In this document: one piece after another, positions 54,806 through 62,348 of the stretch
How positions within the stretch are numbered: the stretch's first letter is position 1
Layout: each line of letters begins with the position of its first letter
Notes under the pieces: generated by a model
Told to the model about the DNA's origin: nothing
The model's input: only the letters and a program-made list of their open reading frames with translations
Databases searched by the model: none
Program-made: the position numbers and the translations under genes
Assembly: GCA_018334755.1 (NCBI GenBank)
Contig: JAGXLI010000004.1
Coordinates: 1-62,348 of the forward strand
Source of the DNA: Thermoplasmatota archaeon
GTDB lineage: Archaea > Thermoplasmatota > Thermoplasmata > Halarchaeoplasmatales > Halarchaeoplasmataceae
Direction of reading: 5' to 3'
Length of the DNA: 62,348 nt

Positions 54806-56929
54806 TCAGCTCACCGCTTTCACTTCAAATGTTTCTCTGTCTTCGAATTCCTGTGTCTTACCCTCATTCCATTGGTTTACAGGCCTGAGATATCCTACTA
54901 CCCTAGAATATATCTCACATCTTTTCTTATCACCCTCTTCGCATTTTGGACAAAATTCATGTTTCCCGCTGATATAGCCGTGATCAGAGCAGATACTGAA
55001 AGTGGGAGTTATCGTATAATAAGGGATAGACGACACCTCCGATATCTTTTTGACCAATTTTTTAGTTGCTGTCGGGGAAGGCATACTCTCACCTATAAAT
55101 CCATGGAATACAGTTCCTCCGGTGTACTTGGTCTGGAGTGGTTCTTGAAGGTTCAATGCTTCGAAGAGATCTTCGGTGTACCCCACTGGTAGCTGAGATG
55201 AGTTGGTGTAATATGGCTTGATCTCTTTCTCCCCGTTCGATTTTATTTTATTGTGTATTTTTATATCGGGATATCTCTTTTCGTCCAATTTCGCTAACCT
55301 GTAACAGGTACTCTCGGCAGGTGTAGCTTCCAAATTGAAAAGATTTCCAGTCTTTTCCTGGTACTCTTTCAGTCTATCTCTCATATGAGATAAAACCTTC
55401 TCCGCAAACCTGATCCCTTCATTCGAGCCTATGTCTTCACCGAGAAGGTTCAAAACAGCGTCGTTCATACCGACTAGACCTATCGTCGAGAAATGATTCT
55501 TCCAAAATTCTCCAAATCTTTCCTGTACATCGGACAGATAGAATCTTGAATATGGATGGAGGCCTGTTTTAGTCAAGCTTTCGATAACCTCTCTTTTTAT
55601 CTCTAAGCTCTTCTTGGCCTTGTCCATCAAAGAATCCAACGTTTCTAAAAATTCCTCTTCATTTCTTGCTTTATACCCTATCCGTGGGAGATTTATCGTG
55701 ACCACTCCTATTGAACCCGTCTTTGGATTCGCTCCAAAAAGACCTCCTCCTCTTTTGTTTAGCTCTCGATTATCCAATCTCAAGCGGCAGCACATACTTC
55801 TAGAGTCCTCTGGATTCATCTCGCTGTTCACATAGTTTGAGAAATAAGGAATACCATAGTTTGCGGTCATCTCCCACAGAGGATCGTACCTTTCATCATC
55901 CCAATCAAAGTCCTCTGTAATGTTATAGGTCGGTATAGGAAAGGTGAATGGTCTCGAGTTATCGTCTCCCTCCTGCATCACCTCTGAAAATGCTCTATTT
56001 ATCATGATCATCTCCTCCCTAAATTCTCCGTAAGTTTCTTCTTTCAGATCACCACCTATTATCACCGGTTCATCTCTCATATGTTCTGGCGGATTAAGAT
56101 CCATGGTTATGTTCGTGAAGGGTGTCTGAAACCCTACACGGGTCGGGACGTTCATGTTGAAAAGGAACATCTGCATCTGCTGTTTTACCTCATCATAATC
56201 TAACCCGTCGTAATGAATGAAAGGAGCTAGAAGAGTATCAAAACTTGAGATCGCCTGGGCACCAGCAGCCTCACCCTGGAGAGTGTATAGAAAATTGACT
56301 ATCTGCATCATCGCCGCACTGAGGTGTTTAGGCGGCGAACTGGCGATCTTGCCTGATACTCCTCTAAATCCTTTCAGAAGTATATCCTTTAAATCCCATC
56401 CCACACAGTAAGGTCCAAGGGTCCCTAGATCATGAATGTGAAAATCTCCATCCATATGAGCATCTCTTATCTCTGGTGGGTAGATTTTATTCAACCAATA
56501 ATTTTCTATCACAGTCTCAGAGGTATAAACATTTAGACCCTGTAAAGAATAGCTCATATTGCTGTTCTCCTTCACCTTCCAGTCGGCCCTGTCTAGATAC
56601 TCATCCACCATCTCGATGTCTTCTAGAAGACCACCCACTTTCCTAATCTCCTCATGCTGTTTTCTATACAGGATGTATGCCTTCGCTAGTTTATATTCTC
56701 CGATCTCCATCAGTGTTTCTTCTACCAAGTCTTGAACTTTTTCGACGCTCGGCATATCTGCATATCCTGTTTCTTCCTCCAATTTTTTAACTACTCTCTC
56801 CGTTACTTCCTGTGCCAGCTCTAGGTCCTTGTTACCAACAGCCGATGAGGCTTCCCACACCGCATTCGTGATCCTGACTGGATTGAAATCTACTACTTCA
56901 CCATCTCTTTTTCTGATTTTCCTGATCAT
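54806..56929 (-). CDS. nrdD: Anaerobic (class III) ribonucleotide reductase
   Basis: 707 residues. N-terminal ATP-cone ('IRKIRKRDGEVVDFNPVRITNAVWEAS', about 1-90), catalytic barrel with 'HIHDLGTLGPYCVGWDL', and a C-terminal zinc site ('CSDHGY', 'FCPKC', 'KRCEIYSR') before the glycyl-radical loop RVVGYLRP (Gly near residue 679). Oxygen-sensitive enzyme of anaerobes. The cell also has a class II enzyme (15.2 kb). Two direct TAAAGTTTA repeats 20 bases apart lie in its promoter. Confidence 0.96.
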   Translation of the reverse strand: MIRKIRKRDGEVVDFNPVRITNAVWEASSAVGNKDLELAQEVTERVVKKLEEETGYADMPSVEKVQDLVEETLMEIGEYKLAKAYILYRKQHEEIRKVGGLLEDIEMVDEYLDRADWKVKENSNMSYSLQGLNVYTSETVIENYWLNKIYPPEIRDAHMDGDFHIHDLGTLGPYCVGWDLKDILLKGFRGVSGKIASSPPKHLSAAMMQIVNFLYTLQGEAAGAQAISSFDTLLAPFIHYDGLDYDEVKQQMQMFLFNMNVPTRVGFQTPFTNITMDLNPPEHMRDEPVIIGGDLKEETYGEFREEMIMINRAFSEVMQEGDDNSRPFTFPIPTYNITEDFDWDDERYDPLWEMTANYGIPYFSNYVNSEMNPEDSRSMCCRLRLDNRELNKRGGGLFGANPKTGSIGVVTINLPRIGYKARNEEEFLETLDSLMDKAKKSLEIKREVIESLTKTGLHPYSRFYLSDVQERFGEFWKNHFSTIGLVGMNDAVLNLLGEDIGSNEGIRFAEKVLSHMRDRLKEYQEKTGNLFNLEATPAESTCYRLAKLDEKRYPDIKIHNKIKSNGEKEIKPYYTNSSQLPVGYTEDLFEALNLQEPLQTKYTGGTVFHGFIGESMPSPTATKKLVKKISEVSSIPYYTITPTFSICSDHGYISGKHEFCPKCEEGDKKRCEIYSRVVGYLRPVNQWNEGKTQEFEDRETFEVKAVS

Positions 56930-56956
56930 ACATCAACCACTCTTTCTAGCCATATC

Positions 56957-56985
56957 TAAAGTTTATTTTATTTATTTAAAGTTTA
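56957..56985 (-). promoter_or_regulatory. Direct repeats in the nrdD promoter
   Basis: TAAAGTTTA at 56957-56965 and again at 56977-56985, exactly 20 bases apart (two helical turns), 28-56 bases before the nrdD start. The A/T-rich stretch between also holds the likely TATA box. Candidate binding site for a regulator of dNTP synthesis. The rest of the gap to 57133 shows no gene. Confidence 0.4.
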
Positions 56986-57133
56986 CTTGAAAGGGTGGTG
57001 ATGGTTCTGTAGTTTTTAAATTAGAGCAGTCTCAAAAGAAGATTTTAAAGATATCTTTGGACGGTATAAAGCTCAAATCTTCATTAGACAAGTTGGGATG
57101 CCAAGGAGTTCGAATGAGTTAGCAAACAGCCGC

Positions 57134-57448
57134 TTATTTCGGTTTAGGAGTTTTAACCACCATGATCTTAGCGTCTCCCTCGGATGTGTTTCTCACATTA
57201 TGAGGTATGTCTTTCGGACTTAACACCACATTTCCTTCTTCAACTTCTTGTACTTCGTCACCCACTTGGATCTCGGCCGTTCCTTCGACAACGTAGAAGA
57301 AAACATCAACTGGAGTCGTGTGTTCCTTCAATCCCTGTCCTGGCGCGAACGGAAGCAGAACCACTTCGACCTCTTCCTTCTGTATCAATCTCTCCGGGCT
57401 GAACTTCTCCTCGTTCGTTTCTATTTCCTTTAGATCTATTTTTTCCAT
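57134..57448 (-). CDS. Small cupin-domain protein
   Basis: 104 residues. Cupin motif 1 'LKEHTTPVDVFFYVVEGTA' has one His and the Glu (the second His is replaced by Val/Asp), motif 2 'LSPKDIPHNVRNT' keeps its His. Third gene of the minus run regulator, Fe-S protein, cupin, with a 10-base gap. Function unknown; a redox or stress context is suggested. Confidence 0.8.
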   Translation of the reverse strand: MEKIDLKEIETNEEKFSPERLIQKEEVEVVLLPFAPGQGLKEHTTPVDVFFYVVEGTAEIQVGDEVQEVEEGNVVLSPKDIPHNVRNTSEGDAKIMVVKTPKPK

Positions 57449-57458
57449 ATTTTACACC

Positions 57459-58265
57459 TCACTTCTTTTTTCCTTTAACACTTATCGTGACCTCTTCGAC
57501 CGGTATATCTTTATCAGATCCAGATAGAGCTTTATCTACTAACTTTGTCAGTCCGAAACAGCACGGGACTTCCATATGAACCACCTTTAAACTCTCGATA
57601 TCGTTCCTCTTGAATATCTCGGTCAATTTCTCAACATAATGTTCGGCATCATCAAGCTTTGGACACCCGATGATCAAAGAGCTGTCCTCTAAAAAATCCG
57701 GGTGGAAATTCGGGTAAGCGAAAGGAACGCAGTCCGCCGCTATCACCAGGTCGGAGCCATCGAAATACGGACCCTCTACGGGAACGAGATTCAGCTGGAC
57801 CGGCCACTGCTGGAGCCGGGAACTCAAACGTCCTTCTTCCTCCTGTTCTTCAGTTTCCCACTGGCCTGGAGCAGAGGAGGGACAGCCGCAGGCCGTTTTT
57901 GGTTCTTGATCCGCTATGGGATTTTCAACGCCCATCTCCTCCAGATGATCCAGTGCTTCCTGTAAAAGTTCATTCTGATCGTGTTCTCTCAAGTGTTCAA
58001 GATGAGCTTTGAGAACCTTTTCTCCCTGTTCCACCATGTTCTCTACTACGCTTCTTTCATCGTAGGGCTCCGCTTCTCTCATCTCTATATCTATCGCGTC
58101 CTCTGGGCAGTCTCCAATGCAGGCGCCCAAACCATCGCAGAACGCTTCGTTAACAAGCCTCGCTTTTCCGTCTATCACCTGTAAAGCTCCTTCGGGACAG
58201 CCTTTCACGCAGTCTCCACAACCAGTACATTTCTCATGGTCTATCTTTATTATCTCTCTCTTCAT
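57459..58265 (-). CDS. 4Fe-4S ferredoxin-domain protein with C-terminal Cys domain
   Basis: 268 residues from ATG 58265. Two [4Fe-4S] motifs: 'CTGCGDCVKGCPEGAL' and 'CDGLGACIGDCPEDAI', near residues 13-60. Then a helical part, 'TACGCPSSAPG', and a globular domain ('DLVIAADCVPFAYPNFHPDFL', 'LIIGCPKLDDAEHYVEKL', 'HMEVPCCFGLTKL') with conserved Cys residues. Such iron-sulfur proteins are often found next to hybrid-cluster protein or hemerythrin genes in anaerobes. It starts one base after the regulator's stop. Confidence 0.85.
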   Translation of the reverse strand: MKREIIKIDHEKCTGCGDCVKGCPEGALQVIDGKARLVNEAFCDGLGACIGDCPEDAIDIEMREAEPYDERSVVENMVEQGEKVLKAHLEHLREHDQNELLQEALDHLEEMGVENPIADQEPKTACGCPSSAPGQWETEEQEEEGRLSSRLQQWPVQLNLVPVEGPYFDGSDLVIAADCVPFAYPNFHPDFLEDSSLIIGCPKLDDAEHYVEKLTEIFKRNDIESLKVVHMEVPCCFGLTKLVDKALSGSDKDIPVEEVTISVKGKKK

Positions 58266-58266
58266 C

Positions 58267-58905
58267 TTATACACCTACCTTCTGTAAACAGATCTTATCT
58301 CCTTCGACCATAGATTTCTCCTGCTCGATATCGACGGGCCCCAATATATCCGAGACTACCTTCCTATGGATGCTGCAGATCCAAGAAGCCTGTTCCGCCG
58401 GAAGGTCGCCGAAGACACAATTCTTGTGCTTCATCGTGTAATGGTCCTCCTCTTTACTGTAAGAGGAGTAAAAACCGAGTTCCTTAGAACTTTTCACGAA
58501 CTTCTCTATCCTTTTTTCAATATCTTCTTTTTCCTCGACTTCGGGAAAATACTCTTTCAGTTCTTCAGCGACCAGATCCGCGATCTCCTTCAGCTCTTCT
58601 TCGTCCATCCTATCTTTAATACTTTTTATCAATATGTTCAGTATCAATTCTGTTTCTTTAGGAAACAGTTTTTCACCCTCCTCCGTGATTTCGAAATACT
58701 TCTTCGGCCGCCCCTTCGAAGCTTTTTCAAAGTAGCTATCTATCAGACCGTTCTTCTCCAATCTGTTGAGATGTCTTCTGACCGCGCTTTCATTTATGCT
58801 GAGTATATCGGCTATATCTATAGCCGTGAGATCCTGACCTAAAAGCTCATCTAATATCTCTGTGCGGGTGTTTTCCGACGGGTACTTGAGCGTTTTTTCT
58901 GTCAT
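58267..58905 (-). CDS. Winged-helix regulator with C-terminal Cys cluster (SufR-like)
   Basis: 212 residues from ATG 58905, chosen because the TATA box (complement of 58929-58936) predicts a nearly leaderless message; an upstream start at 58926 adds seven. N-terminal winged helix 'RTEILDELLGQDLTAIDIADILSINESAVRRHLNRLEKNGLI' and a C-terminal domain with 'KNCVFGDLPAEQASWICSIHRKV' and 'EGDKICLQKV', a Cys arrangement like Fe-S cluster regulators of the SufR group (three Cys seen). Heads the Fe-S protein/cupin operon and faces the hemerythrin genes across a dyad. Confidence 0.8.
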   Translation of the reverse strand: MTEKTLKYPSENTRTEILDELLGQDLTAIDIADILSINESAVRRHLNRLEKNGLIDSYFEKASKGRPKKYFEITEEGEKLFPKETELILNILIKSIKDRMDEEELKEIADLVAEELKEYFPEVEEKEDIEKRIEKFVKSSKELGFYSSYSKEEDHYTMKHKNCVFGDLPAEQASWICSIHRKVVSDILGPVDIEQEKSMVEGDKICLQKVGV

Positions 58906-58935
58906 CAAATAGGGTATAGGGGACAAGGTTTATAT

Positions 58936-58963
58936 ACTTTACCCACATTATTGTGATTAAAGT
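58936..58963. promoter_or_regulatory. 28-bp dyad operator between regulator and hemerythrin genes
   Basis: ACTTTA (58936-58941) pairs with TAAAGT (58958-58963), and CACA (58944-58947) with TGTG (58952-58955), about one centre at 58949.5; 11 of 14 half-site positions are symmetric. It overlaps the minus-strand TATA region and lies about 20 bases upstream of the plus-strand TATA (CTATATAAAA, 58985-58994). Likely binding site of the adjacent Cys-containing regulator. Confidence 0.5.
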
Positions 58964-59011
58964 GGTTAATATGAGTGTGGAAAACCTATATAAAAATTTG
59001 AGGGGTTCGCC

Positions 59012-59701
59012 TTGGGAGACATAAACCAAAAAGAGATGCTGGAGGAGATAAAGGATGCATCTCCGCTAGAGATCTCCAGAGCGGAGCAGAAGCTCCTGCA
59101 GGAAGACGAGATAGATGAAGATAAACTTAGAGACTTCTGTAGCATCCATCTGAAAGCCGTCGAAGAAGAAGTAGAAGAGATGAAGGACCGGTTGGAAAAA
59201 GGCCATCCGATACACACTTTGATATCTGAACATGAAGAGATAACGGAGATGTTGGATGAACTAGACGATGTGATCGATTCATTGAAAGACGGGGAATTGA
59301 CGGCGAAAAAGAAAGATAAATTGAACCATATCGCCGAACACTTAGTCGAATCTGAAAATCATCACGAAAGGGAAGAGGAAGCGCTCTTTCCACGGATGGA
59401 AAAGAAAGGTATAACCGGTCCAACTAGGATAATGAAGATGGACCACGAGGACATGTGGCCTAAGAAGAAGAAGTTGTTGGAGCTTTCAGAGGAGTTAGAG
59501 AAAAATGAGGAGGAAATATTGGAGTTGGCGGAGTATCTTTCCTTCAATCTAAGAGACCACATCTTCAAGGAGAACAACATACTATATCCTTCGGCATTGG
59601 ACGAGTTAGAAAATTGGGATGAGATAAGAGAGGACGCCGACGAGATTGGGTACTGCTGTTTCACACCGGGAGAAAAACGAACTGAGAAAGGAGGTTCATA
59701 A
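59012..59701 (+). CDS. DUF438/hemerythrin-like protein (first of pair)
   Basis: 229 residues. N-terminal DUF438-like helical part ('MLEEIKDASPLEISRAEQKLLQEDEIDEDKLRDFCSIHLKAV', about 9-52), then a hemerythrin-type four-helix bundle with His/Glu ligands in 'GHPIHTLISEHEEI', 'HLVESENHHEREEEALFP', 'KMDHEDMW' and 'YLSFNLRDHIFKENNILYP'. Binds O2 or NO at a di-iron site, or repairs Fe-S clusters like RIC/YtfE. TTG at 59012 is the first start in frame after a stop, with AGGGG at 59001-59005 as ribosome site; ATG 59036 is an alternative. Confidence 0.85.
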   Translation: MGDINQKEMLEEIKDASPLEISRAEQKLLQEDEIDEDKLRDFCSIHLKAVEEEVEEMKDRLEKGHPIHTLISEHEEITEMLDELDDVIDSLKDGELTAKKKDKLNHIAEHLVESENHHEREEEALFPRMEKKGITGPTRIMKMDHEDMWPKKKKLLELSEELEKNEEEILELAEYLSFNLRDHIFKENNILYPSALDELENWDEIREDADEIGYCCFTPGEKRTEKGGS

Positions 59702-59702
59702 G

Positions 59703-60476
59703 ATGAAGATAGAAAAGATGGTAAGTGTCCTTCAAAAATTTGACGAGGGAGACATAACACAAGAAAAGGCCCTCGAGGAATTGAAAGATGCAGAGCCTTT
59801 CGACTTTTACGCCGCGACTCTAGAACTCTACCTGAAAGGTTCTGGACTCAGAAAAGGAGACTCACCTAGGATCAGTAAATTGTTTAAAGAACGGTACAAA
59901 GAAGATTTCCAACAACTCATCGATGATCTGAAGGACAACCATCCGATAAAAAGGCTGATGACTGAGCACGTATATTTTGAAAGACTGTTAGGCGAATTAG
60001 AGGATATAAATCAAGAGATCAAAGAAGAATCCGATAAAAGTAGAGTGGTCAAGATCGAAGCGATCGCGAACGCTTTGAACCATTTAAAGGAACATATACA
60101 CAAAGAAGAAAGATTGATTTTTCCTAAATGGTACGACCAAAAGGGGGTGGGTGATATCTTACTATTAGAGGAGGAACACGAAGATATCTTGAAAAGCCAC
60201 AAAAACTTGACAAAAAAAAGTCAAGAGAGAAGAGAAGGTTGGGGAGAAAAAGACTGGAAAGACCTCAATGAAAAGATAGACGAGTTGATAGGAGAACTAC
60301 GATTTCATACCTTCCATGAAGGAGACCTATTTTATCCGATCGTGACGAACGAATTCGATGATAAGAAGTTCAAGGAGATCAAGAAGAAGATGGATAAGAT
60401 AGAGGAAAAAAATCCCGATCCGACCTTACCTGAACACTTAAGCTATCTGGATCTGCCAGTGCTTCGAAAAAAGTAG
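59703..60476 (+). CDS. DUF438/hemerythrin-like protein (second of pair)
   Basis: 257 residues from ATG 59703, one base after the upstream stop, with AGGAGG at 59690-59695. Same plan as its neighbour: DUF438-like start ('VLQKFDEGDITQEKALEELKDAEPFDFYAATLEL'), then 'NHPIKRLMTEHVYFERLL', 'HLKEHIHKEERLIFPKWYD', 'LLEEEHEDILKSH' and 'LRFHTFHEGDLFYP' carrying the di-iron ligands. Sequence divergence from the first copy suggests distinct duties or a hetero-oligomer. Confidence 0.85.
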   Translation: MKIEKMVSVLQKFDEGDITQEKALEELKDAEPFDFYAATLELYLKGSGLRKGDSPRISKLFKERYKEDFQQLIDDLKDNHPIKRLMTEHVYFERLLGELEDINQEIKEESDKSRVVKIEAIANALNHLKEHIHKEERLIFPKWYDQKGVGDILLLEEEHEDILKSHKNLTKKSQERREGWGEKDWKDLNEKIDELIGELRFHTFHEGDLFYPIVTNEFDDKKFKEIKKKMDKIEEKNPDPTLPEHLSYLDLPVLRKK

Positions 60477-60494
60477 AAAGGATAGGAGGAAGAT

Positions 60495-60713
60495 ATGATG
60501 AGAAATGTAAAGATCGACCGAGAAGGGTGTATCGCCTGTGGAAGCTGTTATGCGTTATGTCCAAAAGTGTTTGAAGACGACGGCACGGGGACTGCACAAG
60601 TAGTAGAAGAATACATGAAAGAAGGACCCGAGGTAGGCGAAGTCGGGGATGATATCGGCTGCGTAGAAAATGCTGAAGATTCATGCCCGGTGAACGTGAT
60701 CACAGTCAGTTAA
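60495..60713 (+). CDS. Single-cluster 4Fe-4S ferredoxin
   Basis: 72 residues. 'CIACGSCYALCPKVF' and distal 'CPVNVI' bind one [4Fe-4S] cluster, as in Pyrococcus/Thermotoga-type ferredoxins; an extra Cys ('GCVENAEDSC') may form a disulfide. Eighteen bases after the second hemerythrin gene with AGGAGG at 60484-60489, so it is in the same operon and may supply electrons to the di-iron proteins or to the CO dehydrogenase encoded beyond it. Confidence 0.9.
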   Translation: MMRNVKIDREGCIACGSCYALCPKVFEDDGTGTAQVVEEYMKEGPEVGEVGDDIGCVENAEDSCPVNVITVS

Positions 60714-60734
60714 AAAGAAAAAGATAATGGGTTT

Positions 60735-62348
60735 TTAGAGACCCAGTCCTTCTCTTTTCTTCTCTATATGTTCTTCTATATCGTCCACTACTTCTACTGG
60801 ATCATCGCCTACAGCCAATTTTCCGCCGGTCAGATCTTCGACGTCTTCAGTCAAAAGTTTCACCACGTTCTCGCTTCCGGTGACCGGTGGAGTCGGCGAA
60901 ACGTGTGTATACAACCCATAACCTATAGCCGCCATAGCAGCTATCGTCGCCTTCTGCTCCATGTATTCTGGAGCGGTCACAGCGACCGGAAGTTGTGTAG
61001 GATCGACATCCAATGCATCAGCGACTGTAGAAACAAGATTGAGCAATCGTCCCGTATCTGTGCATGTACCGAAGCTCAGCACCGGTGGAACTTCTAGAGC
61101 TTCACATACGGCCGTGAGACCGTCTCCGGCTTTTTCTATAGCGTCGAGAGAGGTCAAACCTCCGACCTGTAGGCCGGCGTTCCCACAGCCTGCACTTAAA
61201 ACTAAAATGTCTCTCTTTATGAGTTCCTCCGCAACTTCTATCGTCGTCTCGTCTTGAGGACCGTTATCAAGGGTGGTACAGCTCACTAAAGCAACTATAC
61301 CTTTTATATTGCCGTTCTGGATGTGTTCAAGCAGGGGATCCAAAGAACCGCCGAGTGCGTTGACGACCGATTTAGGTGAAAAGCCAGTTACTATTTCCTC
61401 CTTGTTCTCCGGAACGTTTGTCTCCTTACCTTCTCTCTCTTTGAAGTTCTCTATAGCCATATCGATTATCTTTTCTGCCTGTTCCTCTGCCTTCTCCGGC
61501 TTGTAATTAATGTCGTGATCGACTCCCGGTATGTTTACCAATTTGGTTACGGGGATGATCTTCGAGTTGTATTTTTCCGCGTACTCGCCCGCTGTAGGAA
61601 CAGTACAGTTCATGTCAGCTACAAAAGCGTCCACAGCACCCGTTGCGAGAACGTACTCTTCGTTCAGCCAGTTGCCCGTCAAGCCCGCGAAAACATCGTC
61701 GGTTTCGAACCTCTGCATCAGTTCCTGACCGGTTTCAATAGAGCCGATGATCCTGAGTCCTTCCGCGCCCGCTTCCTTAGCTTTTTCCTGGATCTCGTCT
61801 CTTCTGGCAACTTGGATCAACGCCGCACCCATGAACGGTTCGTGACCGTTAGGCAAGATGTTCACATGATCCGGATCTAGAATGCCCATGTCCACTTCGG
61901 CTTCATGAGGTTCTGCCGTGCCGAAAAGGATATCTTGTACTTCCTCGAGAAGGGTTAAAGAGCCGTAAGAAGTAGAAAGACCCATCCTCAATGTCTTCAA
62001 CGCCATACTTTGATAATCGCTGTCAACATTGGTCATGACGCTGGTTTTTACGTCCATCAGTTCGTGGAGCGGACCGCCCGGAATTATACCAAGTTCATCC
62101 CACACTTCCTGACGTGATTCGGGGGCGAATTCTTTCAAAACTTCGGAAGTTTCCTCGCTGTCCCTGTTTATCTCCTCGAGCATGAAGTCGGCTAGTTCTT
62201 CAGCCAGCTCGTATTTTCCCTTCGAGGTGTCCAGTCCGATCCTTTCCGCTATCTGATTCAATTTATCTTCATCCTCTATATCGAATATCGTTTTCCCCTT
62301 GGCAGTAGCTTTCAGAGTTTTAGCGGTCGTGTTAGCGTGATAAGTGTA
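60735..62348 (-). CDS. cooS: Ni,Fe carbon monoxide dehydrogenase catalytic subunit (CooS), N-terminus beyond the window
   Basis: About 537 residues visible. The frame stays open to the window edge ('HANTTAKTLKATAKGKTIFDI' just before the end is typical CooS sequence), so the N-terminal B/D-cluster Cys region is missing from view. C-cluster positions seen: His in 'ILPNGHEPF', Cys in 'DMNCTVP', 'VSCTTLD', 'SAGCGNAG' and 'FGTCTDTG'. The fifth expected Cys appears as Tyr in 'TAPEYMEQKA'. C-terminal 'GLYTHVSPTPPVTGSENVVKLLT' is standard. It oxidises CO to CO2 or the reverse. No acetyl-CoA synthase, CooC or CooF lies on this side; the ferredoxin gene is convergent, 21 bases away. Confidence 0.9.
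   Translation of the reverse strand, partial: YTYHANTTAKTLKATAKGKTIFDIEDEDKLNQIAERIGLDTSKGKYELAEELADFMLEEINRDSEETSEVLKEFAPESRQEVWDELGIIPGGPLHELMDVKTSVMTNVDSDYQSMALKTLRMGLSTSYGSLTLLEEVQDILFGTAEPHEAEVDMGILDPDHVNILPNGHEPFMGAALIQVARRDEIQEKAKEAGAEGLRIIGSIETGQELMQRFETDDVFAGLTGNWLNEEYVLATGAVDAFVADMNCTVPTAGEYAEKYNSKIIPVTKLVNIPGVDHDINYKPEKAEEQAEKIIDMAIENFKEREGKETNVPENKEEIVTGFSPKSVVNALGGSLDPLLEHIQNGNIKGIVALVSCTTLDNGPQDETTIEVAEELIKRDILVLSAGCGNAGLQVGGLTSLDAIEKAGDGLTAVCEALEVPPVLSFGTCTDTGRLLNLVSTVADALDVDPTQLPVAVTAPEYMEQKATIAAMAAIGYGLYTHVSPTPPVTGSENVVKLLTEDVEDLTGGKLAVGDDPVEVVDDIEEHIEKKREGLGL

Noticed and set aside
57001..57133. Gene remnant in the nrdD-cupin gap
   Set aside because: Short A/T-rich sequence without any recognisable protein motif in the frames examined.
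60735..62261. CooS start at 62261
   Set aside because: That codon is TTG inside a frame that continues to the window edge with typical CooS sequence; the gene is cut by the window.

Overview
The window is archaeal. It carries the large subunit of archaeal DNA polymerase D, a GINS subunit, archaeal FEN1 with a C-terminal PIP box, SRP54, Spt5-SecE-L11, archaeal TrpRS and MetRS, mevalonate kinase, KaiC-like ATPases, and TATA-type promoters (TTTATATA-like boxes about 25 bases before the expected transcript starts). The 23S rRNA gene stands alone with its own promoter and terminator. Unlinked rRNA genes, together with FtsZ/SepF division and the many Ig-like surface proteins, suggest a member of the Thermoplasmatota or a relative; this is inference. 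The proteins are very rich in Glu and Asp, as in salt-adapted cells. An anaerobic ribonucleotide reductase with its activase, a CooS-type CO dehydrogenase and several Fe-S proteins point to an anaerobe.

Layout. 1-4.6 kb: two membrane-anchored surface proteins. 4.7-7.8 kb: metG, tRNA-Gly(TCC) with an odd partial duplication and a folded RNA-like segment, and sepF. 7.9-15 kb: a minus-strand set (TIM-barrel protein, hxlB, htpX, mevalonate kinase), a 960-aa surface protein and an isochorismatase-family hydrolase. 15.2-26.1 kb: intein-containing class II ribonucleotide reductase, a cyclic-2,3-diphosphoglycerate synthetase-like protein and PolD large subunit on plus; kaiC-like, kaiC-like and fen1 on minus. 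26.1-29.5 kb: the 23S rRNA unit, flanked by a textbook bulge-helix-bulge processing stem. 29.5-38 kb: small genes, trpS, srp54, the ftsZ-secE-spt5-rpl11 operon and a replication-like operon (OB-fold, zinc ribbon, GINS). 38-44.4 kb: a two-gene ABC exporter, then a regulator with an ABC-2 exporter.

44.4-53.8 kb is an accessory region concerned with arsenic, metals and thiols: arsR-acr3-phosphoesterase-CxC protein; a second ArsR; a DUF169-DUF5714-lipoate ligase-thioredoxin-like operon in which all three junctions overlap by exactly 8 bases; a permease (COG0701/ArsP-like)-DGC protein-redox disulfide protein operon; a diverged second copy of the phosphoesterase; cupin, DUF2703 and His/Cys-rich proteins; and a broken HxlR-type regulator. 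54.1-56.9 kb: class III ribonucleotide reductase and activase. 57.1-62.3 kb: cupin, Fe-S protein and a Cys-containing regulator on minus, facing two DUF438/hemerythrin proteins and a ferredoxin on plus across a 28-bp dyad, then a CO dehydrogenase that runs off the end. This last part reads as an O2/NO/redox-response module next to a CO dehydrogenase.

The best candidates for something undescribed are the 8-base-overlap lipoate-ligase operon, the paired phosphoesterases at the two permease loci, and the folded segment between tRNA-Gly and a copy of its 3' end. No CRISPR array, insertion sequence or intact mobile element was seen.
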